Origin: Trichococcus pasteurii
Lineage (GTDB): Bacteria > Bacillota > Bacilli > Lactobacillales > Aerococcaceae
Assembly (NCBI RefSeq): GCF_900112935.1
Contig: NZ_FONM01000011.1
Coordinates: 26,814 to 90,813, forward strand
Length of the DNA stretch: 64,000 nucleotides
Direction: 5' to 3'
This document shows positions 43,039-51,121 of this stretch, one piece after another (position 1 is the stretch's first letter; each line of letters opens with the position of its first letter). The notes under the pieces were generated by a model that did not search any database, had not been told where the DNA came from, and worked only from the letters and a program-made list of their open reading frames with translations. The position numbers were made by a program, and so were the translations under genes.

Positions 43039-43049
43039 TACTTCTTAAT

Positions 43050-43104
43050 AAAAAATCCTTGGAACAGTGAAGTAATTTTCTTCACTGTTTCCAAGGATTT
43101 TTTT
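43050..43104. terminator. Bidirectional terminator between tRNA-Lys and the AEC gene
   Basis: AAAAATCCTTGGAA-CAGTGAAG and CTTCACTGTTTCCAAGGAT pair with one bulged base; A and T runs flank both sides. A 21-bp part of the right arm recurs at 9185-9205. Confidence 0.9.
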
Positions 43105-43107
43105 GTT

Positions 43108-44031
43108 TTATAAATAATACAGAATGACGAAGATGGGCATGGTCACGATACATACCAGCGTGGTCATGATATTGATCGAGCCAGCATACTCCGCATCTTT
43201 GTTATGCACTTGTGCGAATTGCGTAACGGTGGATGCCGCGGGGGTTACAGTCGCCAAAAAGGTGATCAGCAATATTTCCATGCCGTTATCAACTAAACGG
43301 TCAGCATTGCTGAGTTTCAGCAACGGCAGAATGACGGCCGGACAAAGGATCATTCTGAAGAAGGTGATCACATAAACTTTTTTGCTTGTGAAGATTTGCT
43401 TCATATCCATTCCGGCAACAATCATGCCTGTGATCAGCATACCCATCGGTCCGATCATAGTGCCGATTGAACCCAATGTTTCATTGAGCATAGCCGGGAG
43501 TCTGATCCCTGACAGCATGGATACGACTCCTAAAAAAATGGCGATCATGTTTACATTCAAAATGATTTTTCGGACATTGGGTTTCTTTTCTTTTGAGAAC
43601 ATCAATTTGCAATGCGTCCACAGAAAAATCAATTGTACGGACACAAACGCGGTGGAATAGATGACCCATTCAGGCCCCAAAACGGAGGTTACGATGGGAA
43701 TGATCAAATTGCCCGCATTAGAATAGATGATCGATGCAATATCTATTTCCTCAAAATTGAACAATCTGCCTGAGACATGCCCAATTATTAGCAGCAGTAT
43801 ATGGATGGCGACAGCCGCAACAAAGGCCAGCATCAATCCTTCTCTGATTTCCTGCTTGAAGTCGACCTGAAAGGCGCTGAGTATGACTGCAGGCATAATC
43901 AGATAGAGGGATATTTTTGACAAGACTACACTTTCCTCTGTTTTTACAACTTTCAGTTTAACAATTACATAGCCCAAAATCATGATGAGAAAAAGTTGGA
44001 CAATTTTACGCACCAATAACAAACTGATCAT
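43108..44031 (-). CDS. AEC-family transporter
   Basis: A membrane carrier of the auxin efflux carrier family (bile/arsenite/riboflavin transporter clan). It has 307 residues with about ten hydrophobic segments (for example LFLIMILGYVIVKLK, IHILLLIIGHVSG) and the inverted five-plus-five repeat pattern expected. AEC members move malate, malonate or other organic acids, but the substrate cannot be read from sequence. GGGAGG precedes the ATG. It is transcribed against replication and stands alone. Confidence 0.85.
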   Translation of the reverse strand: MISLLLVRKIVQLFLIMILGYVIVKLKVVKTEESVVLSKISLYLIMPAVILSAFQVDFKQEIREGLMLAFVAAVAIHILLLIIGHVSGRLFNFEEIDIASIIYSNAGNLIIPIVTSVLGPEWVIYSTAFVSVQLIFLWTHCKLMFSKEKKPNVRKIILNVNMIAIFLGVVSMLSGIRLPAMLNETLGSIGTMIGPMGMLITGMIVAGMDMKQIFTSKKVYVITFFRMILCPAVILPLLKLSNADRLVDNGMEILLITFLATVTPAASTVTQFAQVHNKDAEYAGSINIMTTLVCIVTMPIFVILYYL

Positions 44032-44243
44032 TTACAGCCTCCCTAATGTATCAACCGGTCCTTATTTTGCATAAAGCCTATTATATATCATCTTCTCGCT
44101 GTCTACTAGTTTACTTGGAATTCATGCAAAGCAATAACCGTATTCTTTGTTTTTAAATTTTTCAGCAGGCACTGCAAATAATGACCGTAATCTGATATTT
44201 TTATATTCTTACATGATTAAAGTATGGTACGATTATAATTAGA

Positions 44244-44258
44244 ATGTAAACGTTTGCC
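44244..44258 (+). promoter_or_regulatory. Possible cre site before the LevR-type gene
   Basis: ATGTAAACGTTTGCC matches the cre consensus at 13 of 15 positions and lies between the -10-like TATAAT (44234-44239) and the start codon. It would place the regulator under CcpA. Confidence 0.4.
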
Positions 44259-44273
44259 GAGGGGTGATGATTT

Positions 44274-47036
44274 TTGCAGAGGATTGAAAAAGTGCTCGAG
44301 GCATTGGGCATGCTTTACGAGGAGAAGAAGCAGGGCATAACAGCCGAGGAAATCGCCTATAGATTGAAAAGCGACAGAAGCAATATTTCGCGTGATCTGA
44401 ATCAGCTGCATAAAGAAAAACGCTGCTACAAAGAAAAAACAAGGCCGGTTCGTTTTTTCCCGTGCACACGCAAGGTGCTCCAACAGGTTGCGGCACCGAA
44501 GGAAACACCCAGAATCGTGGACATGGATAACTTCCTGAAGAAGAATCCCAGCCTTTTCCATCAGATTGAGCAAGGAAAGGCGGCGATCCTGTATCCAGGA
44601 GATGGCATGCATATGCTGTTGCTGGGCGAAACCGGTGTCGGCAAGTCGTTGTTTGCCGATTTGTTGCACAAATACGGCATCCAATCGGGGAAACTGGAGG
44701 GATCTTCCCCCTTCATCCAGTTCAATTGCGCTGATTATGCCCATAATCCGCAGCTGTTGATGAGCCAACTGTTTGGCCATGCAAAAGGGGCTTACACGGG
44801 TGCGGAAACAAATAAGACAGGGCTTCTCGAGAAGGCGAACGGAGGCATCCTTTTTTTGGATGAAATCCACCGGTTGCCGATCGAAGGGCAGGAGATGCTG
44901 TTCACCTACATCGACCGCGGTGTTTTCCGGCCGCTCGGTGAATCCGAAAAAGATCACCATGCCAGTGTCCTGATCATCGGAGCGACTACCGAAAAAAAGG
45001 ACACGCTTCTGAAGACATTCATCCGCAGGCTGCCGATCATCATCGATCTGCCGAGTTTGAGGGAAAGGTCGATCGAGGAACGCCATCAGCTGTTCGATGC
45101 CTTCGTCCAGCAGGAAGTCGATCAGTTGGGAGTGCCAATGTATTTCAGCAAGAATGCGCTGAAAGCCTTTCTGCATTACAAATGCGAATTGAATATCGGG
45201 CAATTCAAAGCGGATATCCGGATCGCTTTCGCGAAAAGCTATGCCCGGTTTTTGGCCGTCAAAGAGGATTATCTGAAAGTCAGCAGCAAAGATCTGCCGG
45301 ATTATATCCGGGCGGGGCTGCTCAGCAATGCGGATCACCGCCAGATGTGGTCGAAATACGAGGGGACGAACCGACAGGCAATCCAGTATCTGCCCTCCAA
45401 CGCTACCGTTCCGGAAGTCAGTGCACCGAGCGAAAGCACCATCTACCGGGAAATGAACACACGCTATCGGGAATTGGAGAAGAACAAAGCCAGTGCGGAA
45501 GAGATCCAAAAAGCAATGGAGCACGATCTGAAGACGTATTTCAAATTGACAGGAGAAAAAGAACAGCGTTTCTGCAACAAAGAAAACCTGATTGCGCTCG
45601 TGCCGGACAACATCATCAAGGAACTCGAAAAAATCCTCCGCCATGTCACAATCAAGACCGGCAAGGTGGTGAGCGATAAGGTGTTCCAGATGATGGCAAT
45701 CCATATCTACAACCTTGTGAAGCGAAGCCAACAGGATCATGTGCTGAAGAACGATATGCATGAAGCGATCATCGACAAGTATCCGGAGATGTACGGCGTT
45801 GCGAAAGAATGCATGGCCATTTTGGAAGCGGATCTGGGTGTGCGCATTCCGGAAGAGGAAGCGAGCTACTTCATCATGTTCCTGACGCACGATGAGATGG
45901 ATGCGATCGAAAGATTGGCGAAAGTACAGGTCATCGTGATTGCGCACGGATCAGGGATTGCGTCGGCACTTTGCGACACGGCAAACCAACTGCTGAACCA
46001 TGAGGGGGCCATCGGGATCAATGCGCGCTTGGATGAGGAGCCCCAGCAAGTGTTCGAAAGGCTGGTCCGCTACATCAAAAACCATCAGATTACGGATGAT
46101 ATCCTGCTGCTGGTGGATATGGGCAGTCTGACGACTTTTGCGGGGGAACTGGAGAAACTGTTTCCCTTGAAGGCCGAGTCCATCCCACTCGTGAGCACGA
46201 TGCATGTCCTCGAGGCAAGCAGAAAAGCGATGATCGGCTGCAGTTTGCGTGAAGTCTATGTCGAAACGCTGAAGGTGAACGATTATATGGCCATTTATCA
46301 GGACAGGAAGGCGTTGGAACAGGTGCAGAAGCCGAAAGTGCGGCCGCAAGCCACCGATTCGTTCCATTTCCGACCGTTGGCGATCATTTCGATCTGCCTG
46401 ACCGGCGAAGGGACGGCCGTAACGATCCGTGACATCATCCGCAAGGAGATTTCCTTTGATGAGAAGGAAATCACGATCGTGCCGATCAATCTCGTGGGCA
46501 AGGAGAGTATTTATGCGCGCCTTCAGGAATCGACGAAGGAATACGAAATCATCTGTGTCATCAGTACCTTTGCGATCAAAACGGAGTATCCGACCTTTGA
46601 ACTGTATACGGTCATGAACCGGGCGGGACTGCAAAGGATTCAGGACTGCATCGACGAAATCTATACGTATCGTTCGATAAAGGAAACGATCCTGAAGTAT
46701 TACGACATGCCCGAAATAGAGGAGCTGCTGTCCAGCATTTATCGCTTCAACGATGAAGTGAACGAAATGATGAGCCCATCCCTATTCGTGAGCGATAAGA
46801 TCGGCCTTTCTTTCCATATCATCGGCATGCTGCGGAAAATCAAGCGCAAGGAACAGATTCCGCATTTTGAAAAAGGGATGGTTTCATTTCCGCAGGACAA
46901 ATATATCGTTCCGAAAATCAAGAATCTCTTCCTGGATTATTTCCGGGAGCATCTGGAGATGATCAACGAAGACATGCTGAACCATGTCGCGTACGCTTAT
47001 TTGGCCCGAAGTGTGTCCTATACAGCGAATGGCTGA
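44274..47036 (+). CDS. Sigma-54-dependent PTS regulator, LevR/CelR type
   Basis: A 920-residue activator that opens sigma-54 promoters in response to PTS phosphorylation. The start is TTG 44274, behind GAGGGGTG. Domains: N-terminal helix-turn-helix (1-60); AAA+ domain with Walker A GETGVGKS (118-125), the sigma-54 contact loop GAYTGA (172-177) and Walker B GILFLDE (191-197); PRD1 (about 450-545); an EIIA-Man-like domain with His558 (VIAHGSG); an EIIB-like segment; and a C-terminal PRD2 (about 815-915). Its target is probably the damaged PTS operon just downstream. rpoN is not in the window. Confidence 0.92.
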   Translation: MQRIEKVLEALGMLYEEKKQGITAEEIAYRLKSDRSNISRDLNQLHKEKRCYKEKTRPVRFFPCTRKVLQQVAAPKETPRIVDMDNFLKKNPSLFHQIEQGKAAILYPGDGMHMLLLGETGVGKSLFADLLHKYGIQSGKLEGSSPFIQFNCADYAHNPQLLMSQLFGHAKGAYTGAETNKTGLLEKANGGILFLDEIHRLPIEGQEMLFTYIDRGVFRPLGESEKDHHASVLIIGATTEKKDTLLKTFIRRLPIIIDLPSLRERSIEERHQLFDAFVQQEVDQLGVPMYFSKNALKAFLHYKCELNIGQFKADIRIAFAKSYARFLAVKEDYLKVSSKDLPDYIRAGLLSNADHRQMWSKYEGTNRQAIQYLPSNATVPEVSAPSESTIYREMNTRYRELEKNKASAEEIQKAMEHDLKTYFKLTGEKEQRFCNKENLIALVPDNIIKELEKILRHVTIKTGKVVSDKVFQMMAIHIYNLVKRSQQDHVLKNDMHEAIIDKYPEMYGVAKECMAILEADLGVRIPEEEASYFIMFLTHDEMDAIERLAKVQVIVIAHGSGIASALCDTANQLLNHEGAIGINARLDEEPQQVFERLVRYIKNHQITDDILLLVDMGSLTTFAGELEKLFPLKAESIPLVSTMHVLEASRKAMIGCSLREVYVETLKVNDYMAIYQDRKALEQVQKPKVRPQATDSFHFRPLAIISICLTGEGTAVTIRDIIRKEISFDEKEITIVPINLVGKESIYARLQESTKEYEIICVISTFAIKTEYPTFELYTVMNRAGLQRIQDCIDEIYTYRSIKETILKYYDMPEIEELLSSIYRFNDEVNEMMSPSLFVSDKIGLSFHIIGMLRKIKRKEQIPHFEKGMVSFPQDKYIVPKIKNLFLDYFREHLEMINEDMLNHVAYAYLARSVSYTANG

Positions 47037-47055
47037 CACACAAGTGCACAATTCA

Positions 47056-47092
47056 AAAAAATCTGTGTCGTTTCGGCGACACAGATTTTTTT
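47056..47092 (+). terminator. Terminator after the LevR-type gene
   Basis: ATCTGTGTCG and CGACACAGAT pair perfectly with flanking A and T runs. Confidence 0.92.
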
Positions 47093-47122
47093 GTTGCGTG
47101 ATGCGGTGCGCTTAGTGTGTGT

Positions 47123-47138
47123 TGGCACGGTTTTTGCA
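47123..47138 (+). promoter_or_regulatory. Sigma-54 promoter (-24/-12)
   Basis: TGGCACGGTTTTTGCA fits the sigma-54 consensus TGGCAC-N5-TTGCA exactly. It sits between the activator and the EIIB remnant, 23 bp before the latter's ATG, as expected for LevR-controlled PTS operons. Confidence 0.9.
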
Positions 47139-47160
47139 TATCTATACAGGTGGGGATTGC

Positions 47161-47316
47161 ATGACAGTATCAATTATGTTGGCCTGTACAGGAGGTTTCT
47201 CGACCAGCATACTGGTTGAATGGGTGAAGAATACGGCAAAAGAAAAAGTGGATAAGCTAATCCAGAATATCGATATTCTCCTGCTGGGCCTGCAAGTTGG
47301 TTACATGGAAGAGAGC
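47161..47316 (+). pseudogene. Broken PTS EIIB gene (lactose/cellobiose type)
   Basis: The frame starts at ATG 47161: MTVSIMLACTGGFSTSILVEW, the phosphocysteine loop of EIIB-Lac/Cel proteins (here Cys9). Normal EIIB proteins have about 100 residues. This one lacks some 15 residues after NTAKEK and is cut after LLLGLQVGYMEES, where the right end of the IS element begins. The open frame continues to 47409 only inside IS sequence. It directly follows a sigma-54 promoter. It would have been the first gene of a PTS operon. Confidence 0.8.
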
Positions 47317-47444
47317 GTGAACTACTCACGACCCAAGCCGCGAGCTTCCTACGAACTCCTTCCTTACCTGCGTATGTCTTTGCAGGCAGCGGGAATGGAT
47401 ATTGAGTAGGCTCAAAAGGCAGTACCTGCCTCGTGTGTTTTCTT
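47317..47444 (-). ncRNA. Candidate omega-RNA at the element's right end
   Basis: In this IS group the guide RNA for TnpB is made from the tnpB 3' end and the right end, with the guide taken from the adjoining host DNA. Here the stretch has two hairpins (AGGCAGTACCTGCCT, 47417-47431, and the end hairpin at 47325-47344). The guide would be read from 47316 leftwards, inside the EIIB remnant. Position and structure support this; expression is not shown. Confidence 0.5.
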
Positions 47445-48545
47445 TTACTTGGCCAAAGCCAAGAGGTTCTTGCTGGCATTGATGTCCCGGTCGTGGGTTG
47501 TACCGCAAGCCGGGCAGGTCCAGTCGCGGATATGCAGGGCTTTCTTGCCGTCTCTGTGTCCACATGCGGAACAGATTTGGGTGGATGGGTAAAACCTGTC
47601 AGACTTGATGAGCGTTCGGACTTTCCATTCAGCTTTGTAGGCCAACTGCCTGCAAAATTCGGACCAACTGACATCCCCAATCGCTTTCGCAAGTTTGTGG
47701 TTCTTCATCATATTCGAACTCCGCAGAGTTTCGATCACGATGACTTGGTTTTCGTCCGTGATTTTATTGGAGAGTTTGTGCAGGAAGTCCTTGCGTTGGT
47801 TCGCAATCTTTTCGTGTTTTTTGGCCAGTACCAAGCGTGCCTTTTCTCGGTTTTTGCTGCCTTTTTGCTTGCGGGACAAGGCGCGTTGGGCTTTCTTGAC
47901 TTTCTGTTCGGACTGGTATAGGCATTTCGGGTTCGCATGTTTCACGGATTCGTCGGCATCATTTGTGGTGACGGCGAAATCAGAAATGCCGAGATCGATG
48001 CCGATTTTGTGTTCCACCGGCAGCCATTCGGGCGTTTCCTGTTCCACTAAAATGGAAATGAAATAATTGCCTGCCTTGTTCATGGAAATCGTACAGGACT
48101 TGATCAGTCCGTCAAACCCCCGGTGTTGCTTGATTGTGACGAAGCCGATTTTCGGCAGTTTGATGTTTCCGTTTTCGATGCGGATGTTTCCGCCTTGGTT
48201 GTTGGTGGTGTAGGACGCTTTTGACTTGTGCTTGGTTTTGAATTTCGGATGACCGACGGATTTGTCGCGGAAGAAGTTTTTGTAGGCCTTGTTCAGGTTT
48301 TGGCTGGCATTCGCCAAGGCCAGGTTGTCCACTTCTTTCAGGAACGGGAATTCCTCTTTGAAGGAAGTGTAGGTCCTCGGCTTGATGGATTTCAGCAGTT
48401 CTTTGTCGTCTTTGTAGGTTTCGTAAATTTCTTTTCGGTCAGCCAGCATCTGATTGTAGACAAATCTTGCGGAGCCGAAGCAATTGGTGAAAAATTCTTT
48501 CTGTATTTGATTGGGATGTAAACGGAACTGATAGGCTTTCAGCAT
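47445..48545 (-). CDS. tnpB: RNA-guided endonuclease TnpB (IS605 OrfB family)
   Basis: TnpB cuts DNA guided by an omega-RNA and helps keep the element at its site. The start is ATG 48545 (MLKAYQFRLHPNQIQ), behind GGAGGTG; upstream in-frame codons belong to the left end. Product 366 residues. The helix-turn-helix and wedge region is N-terminal. RuvC residues are Asp184 (GIDLGISDF), Glu272 (IVIETLRSSNM) and Asp354 (HDRDINAS). A zinc finger uses Cys325, Cys328, Cys344 and Cys347. All are intact, so the enzyme could be active. Confidence 0.93.
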   Translation of the reverse strand: MLKAYQFRLHPNQIQKEFFTNCFGSARFVYNQMLADRKEIYETYKDDKELLKSIKPRTYTSFKEEFPFLKEVDNLALANASQNLNKAYKNFFRDKSVGHPKFKTKHKSKASYTTNNQGGNIRIENGNIKLPKIGFVTIKQHRGFDGLIKSCTISMNKAGNYFISILVEQETPEWLPVEHKIGIDLGISDFAVTTNDADESVKHANPKCLYQSEQKVKKAQRALSRKQKGSKNREKARLVLAKKHEKIANQRKDFLHKLSNKITDENQVIVIETLRSSNMMKNHKLAKAIGDVSWSEFCRQLAYKAEWKVRTLIKSDRFYPSTQICSACGHRDGKKALHIRDWTCPACGTTHDRDINASKNLLALAK

Positions 48546-48685
48546 GAAACTCACCTCCTTGGCTTCATTATACATCTTCGAACGTGTGTTCGCAAAATGT
48601 AAAGAAAAAAACGTTCTAACGCACTTCTTCAAATGTACAGATAAGTTTACAATGTGGTCAGGGTGCAATCCAAAATAACAAATAT

Positions 48686-48838
48686 ATCAGTGCCAGCACA
48701 AGCGAAATGTCCAAACGTTACGGCTTTATCTACGTCGATCAGGATGACGAAGGCAAAGGCAGCCTGAAACGCAGCAAAGAAGATTCGTTCCAAGGGTACA
48801 AAAAGGTCATCGTTTCAAACGGGGCCGATCTGGACTGA
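48686..48838 (+). pseudogene. 3' fragment of a GH1 (6-phospho-)beta-glucosidase gene
   Basis: The frame reads ISASTSEMSKRYGFIYVDQD, then GSLKRSKEDSFQGYKKVI, then a TGA at 48836. This is the C-terminal end of a family 1 glycosidase. Only about 50 codons remain and the upstream part is lost at the IS left end. With the EIIB remnant on the other side of the IS, it suggests a lost cellobiose or beta-glucoside PTS operon. Confidence 0.8.
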
Positions 48839-48892
48839 ATGTCCGAACAGTCCTTGAACGACTGATCGATTTGCCGCAACTAGGATAAAATG

Positions 48893-48950
48893 AACAGCCT
48901 CCGGAATTCCGTGTGATGCGGATTTTCGGAGGCTGTTTTATGTCGTTTTG
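48893..48950. terminator. Bidirectional terminator
   Basis: AACAGCCTCCG and CGGAGGCTGTT with an inner GGAAT/ATTTTC-type imperfect stem; T-rich on the right. It serves the GH1 remnant and the convergent NTF2-like gene. Confidence 0.75.
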
Positions 48951-48970
48951 ATGCTTTAAGAGCGTGGGTA

Positions 48971-49372
48971 TCAGTGAGCGGATAATGGTTTGTCGGACAA
49001 GGCCCAGCCTTCAATGACTCGTACCCCGATCGGTTCGGGATTTTCTTTGAATTTGACGAACTCCATCGTCTTCTGTTCGATCCGTTCGCCAGTGCGTTTG
49101 TCGATGATATATACGACATAGCGGATGGCACCCCATTCACCTTCCACAATCATATTATGGAATTCGCCCAGTTCGATGTCATAGGCTTGGAAAAGTTGCC
49201 CCATCATGTCCGTGTACTGTTGCAAGGTCAGACGGTCGCTGTAGACATTGTAGTGCGCATCCGGTTCATAAAGCGTTTCGCACCAGTCCAACCAAGCATC
49301 GTACCCATTGTTCCAATTTTTGAATCCTTGCTCAAACCGCTCTCTGATCGCATTCTCAAAATTCTGACTCAT
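48971..49372 (-). CDS. NTF2/SnoaL-like protein
   Basis: A 133-residue cytosolic protein with the cone fold of the SnoaL-like/NTF2 superfamily: N-terminal helices (FENAIRERFEQGFKNWNNGYDAWLDW), then YEPDAHYNVYSDRLTLQQYTDMMG and a C-terminal beta sheet (VVYIIDKRTGERIEQKTMEFVKF). Members include isomerases and many proteins of unknown function; no function is assigned here. GGAGG precedes the ATG. It is transcribed against replication. Confidence 0.7.
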   Translation of the reverse strand: MSQNFENAIRERFEQGFKNWNNGYDAWLDWCETLYEPDAHYNVYSDRLTLQQYTDMMGQLFQAYDIELGEFHNMIVEGEWGAIRYVVYIIDKRTGERIEQKTMEFVKFKENPEPIGVRVIEGWALSDKPLSAH

Positions 49373-49538
49373 TATTTTTCCTCCTTTGGTTTGGCTTACT
49401 TTTTATGTTCTGTAAACCTTGGTATAACTATAACTGGAGGAGATAAACTGAGCGTAAACTTTGCGATGCGGGCCAAAAAGAATAAAAATATCGGGACGTT
49501 TGTTGTATGATAGTAAAAAATGCAGAGGAGGAATCGTG

Positions 49539-49718
49539 ATGGTGGAACTGGATCGGTTGGTCAAACTGCTTGTGGAGAAGATGCTGCGGTCGTCCAAAAA
49601 ACCGGAGCCAAGCGAGAGTGGGACCGATGACGAAAAATTGGTAGGGAATAAACCCCAAGAGCGTGTTTCGGAAGAAGAAGCCAAAGACGAAAAGGACGAA
49701 AAAATGCCTGAAGGGTGA
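49539..49718 (+). CDS. Small charged hypothetical protein
   Basis: A 59-residue protein from ATG 49539, behind AGGAGG, so translation is likely. The N-terminus MVELDRLVKLLVEKMLRSSKK could form an amphipathic helix; the rest is Glu/Asp/Lys-rich and probably disordered. No family is recognised. A small stem (CTGAAGGG/CCCTTCAG, 49711-49729) overlaps the stop and lies between this gene and the convergent gene that follows. Confidence 0.5.
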   Translation: MVELDRLVKLLVEKMLRSSKKPEPSESGTDDEKLVGNKPQERVSEEEAKDEKDEKMPEG

Positions 49719-49724
49719 TTCCCT

Positions 49725-50033
49725 TCAGACATATTGGAGCAGTTCGTCATAATAAAGTTTTGTGATCAATTCCCGATCGGCCGTAGTGGGTTTGTCGATG
49801 TAGATGACGTATTCGGCGTCCCAGGTATAGGCTGATGTGCCTTCCAAAAACGGATTTTCTACGGGCGTTTCGGTTTCCAATTCGGCGATGAGGACGGCGA
49901 TGTAGTCTTCACTTTCGGTTTCGTCGTGGAAGTCGAAGTCATCGCTTGTCTCGATGTAGAGTTTGTAGGCTTTGTTCGGGTGCTCGGCTTTGAATTTTTT
50001 GATGATCGCAATTTCTTTGTCCAGGTTTCTCAT
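49725..50033 (-). CDS. Hypothetical protein, 102 aa
   Basis: An acidic cytosolic protein beginning MRNLDKEIAIIKKFKAEHPNK, followed by alternating beta-like stretches (YKLYIETSDDFDF; DYIAVLIAELETE; AEYVIYIDKP). It has no signal, membrane segment or known motif. An SD-like AGGGAG lies upstream of the ATG. The 158-bp gap to the next gene shows no other feature. I do not recognise the family. Confidence 0.6.
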   Translation of the reverse strand: MRNLDKEIAIIKKFKAEHPNKAYKLYIETSDDFDFHDETESEDYIAVLIAELETETPVENPFLEGTSAYTWDAEYVIYIDKPTTADRELITKLYYDELLQYV

Positions 50034-50191
50034 GGTGCTTGCTCCCTTCGGAAACGGCTTTGGATCAAGTGTTTTCTATAGGTCTATCATAACATTCCCG
50101 ACCTGCATCTGCACTCAATAACGCAGAGTTGGGTGACGATTACGGGATAATGGATTATGATGGGAATAAACAATTTTGAGGAGGGATCAGC

Positions 50192-50881
50192 ATGCAAATC
50201 GCAATTTTGCAGCACGTAGATTTTGAAGGGCCAGGGGAAATCGAGAATTGGTGCCGGCAGACCGGGACCGACTACAAAATCTACCGTCTATTTCTGGGGG
50301 AGGCTTTGCCGAAAGCGGAGGAAACGGATTTCCTGGTGATATTGGGCGGTCCCATGAGCGTTTTGGATGAACTGCCGTGGCTGGAAGAGGAGCGCCAGCT
50401 TATCCGCGCACTCATCAGCCATGGCAAGTCGGTCTTCGGTGTTTGTCTGGGCGGACAGCAGATCGCCAAAGCTTTGGGTGCTGCTATTTTTCAGGGGGAA
50501 TACCGGGAAGCGGGCTGGCTGCCGATCCGAACGATAAGCTCGACAACTGTCGGCGCTCTGCCTGAGGAACTGGTCGTGTTCCATTGGCACGGGGAGCAAT
50601 TCGGCTTGCCGGAAGGAGCGGAGCACCTGTTCGCAAGCGACATCTGTCCGAATCAAGGTTTTGTCTATAAAGGTAACGTGATCGGCTTGCAGTTCCATTT
50701 CGAGTCCACAAAGGAGAGCATCGAGAGCATTCTCCAGAACGATGCGGCATTCTTGGATGGCACCGCCTATACGCAGACGGCAGCAGAAATCCGGAATTAT
50801 CCGATTCCCGCGAGCAACCGGGAGCTGCTTTATCGATTGTTGGACCGGTTGAAAGCTAGCGTTCCGGATTGGACAGCATAA
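50192..50881 (+). CDS. Class I glutamine amidotransferase, GMP-synthase-like
   Basis: A stand-alone amidotransferase of 229 residues (GuaA-N-like, COG0518 type). The nucleophile is the Cys in FGVCLGGQQIAKALG (near residue 90); the His and Glu are in LQFHFESTKESIE (near 170); FHWHGEQFGLPEGA is also typical. Related proteins act in polyamine or other amide metabolism; the substrate here is unknown. GAGGAGG precedes the ATG. It stands alone. Confidence 0.82.
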   Translation: MQIAILQHVDFEGPGEIENWCRQTGTDYKIYRLFLGEALPKAEETDFLVILGGPMSVLDELPWLEEERQLIRALISHGKSVFGVCLGGQQIAKALGAAIFQGEYREAGWLPIRTISSTTVGALPEELVVFHWHGEQFGLPEGAEHLFASDICPNQGFVYKGNVIGLQFHFESTKESIESILQNDAAFLDGTAYTQTAAEIRNYPIPASNRELLYRLLDRLKASVPDWTA

Positions 50882-50960
50882 AGCAGGCGCAATCGATAGG
50901 ATGGGTGAATCGGAATTTCCGGTGAAAGTGTGCTTCGTCGGTTGTTCGTCATGTGCCTCC

Positions 50961-51048
50961 TTGCGAACAGTCGAGGAATCCTCGTTGTGTTTGCTGATGT
51001 GCAGGCGCTACTTTGCGAACAATCAAGGAATCTACTTTGTGTCGGCTG
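50961..51048. repeat. Two imperfect 36-bp direct repeats
   Basis: Copies at 50961-50996 and 51013-51048 both begin TTGCGAACA, share AGGAATC and TTGTGT, and end GCTG; the period is 52 bp. They lie in the 240-bp gap between two convergent genes. Function unknown. Confidence 0.5.
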
Positions 51049-51084
51049 TTACACGTTTAGGCACCTCATATCCGCAAAGCGCAG

Positions 51085-51115
51085 AAAGAGGCTGGGACAA
51101 AATCCCAGCCTCTTT
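51085..51115 (-). terminator. Terminator of the riboflavin operon
   Basis: AAAGAGGCTGGGA and TCCCAGCCTCTTT form a perfect stem. This hairpin type is widespread in Lactobacillales. It can also end the convergent amidotransferase gene. Confidence 0.85.
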
Positions 51116-51121
51116 CGATGT

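Larger units (their letters stand above)
47317..48685 (-). mobile_element. IS200/IS605-group element with tnpB only
   Basis: The element holds tnpB and no tnpA, so it would need a transposase in trans. The right end is at about 47317, marked by a subterminal hairpin, CTCACGAC (47325-47332) with GCCGCGAG (47337-47344, G-U pairs allowed). The left end lies between about 48650 and 48685 and was fixed only by where GH1 homology resumes. It sits between two fragments of different genes, so the flanks no longer match one insertion event. Confidence 0.75.

Noticed and set aside
44217..45947. 576-codon frame opposite the LevR-type gene
   Set aside because: Entirely antisense to a gene with clear domain motifs; its His/Phe/Arg-rich translation is typical of a shadow frame.
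47317..47409. Continuation of the EIIB frame as a genuine C-terminus
   Set aside because: This part is the right end of the IS element (subterminal hairpin); the residues do not look like EIIB.
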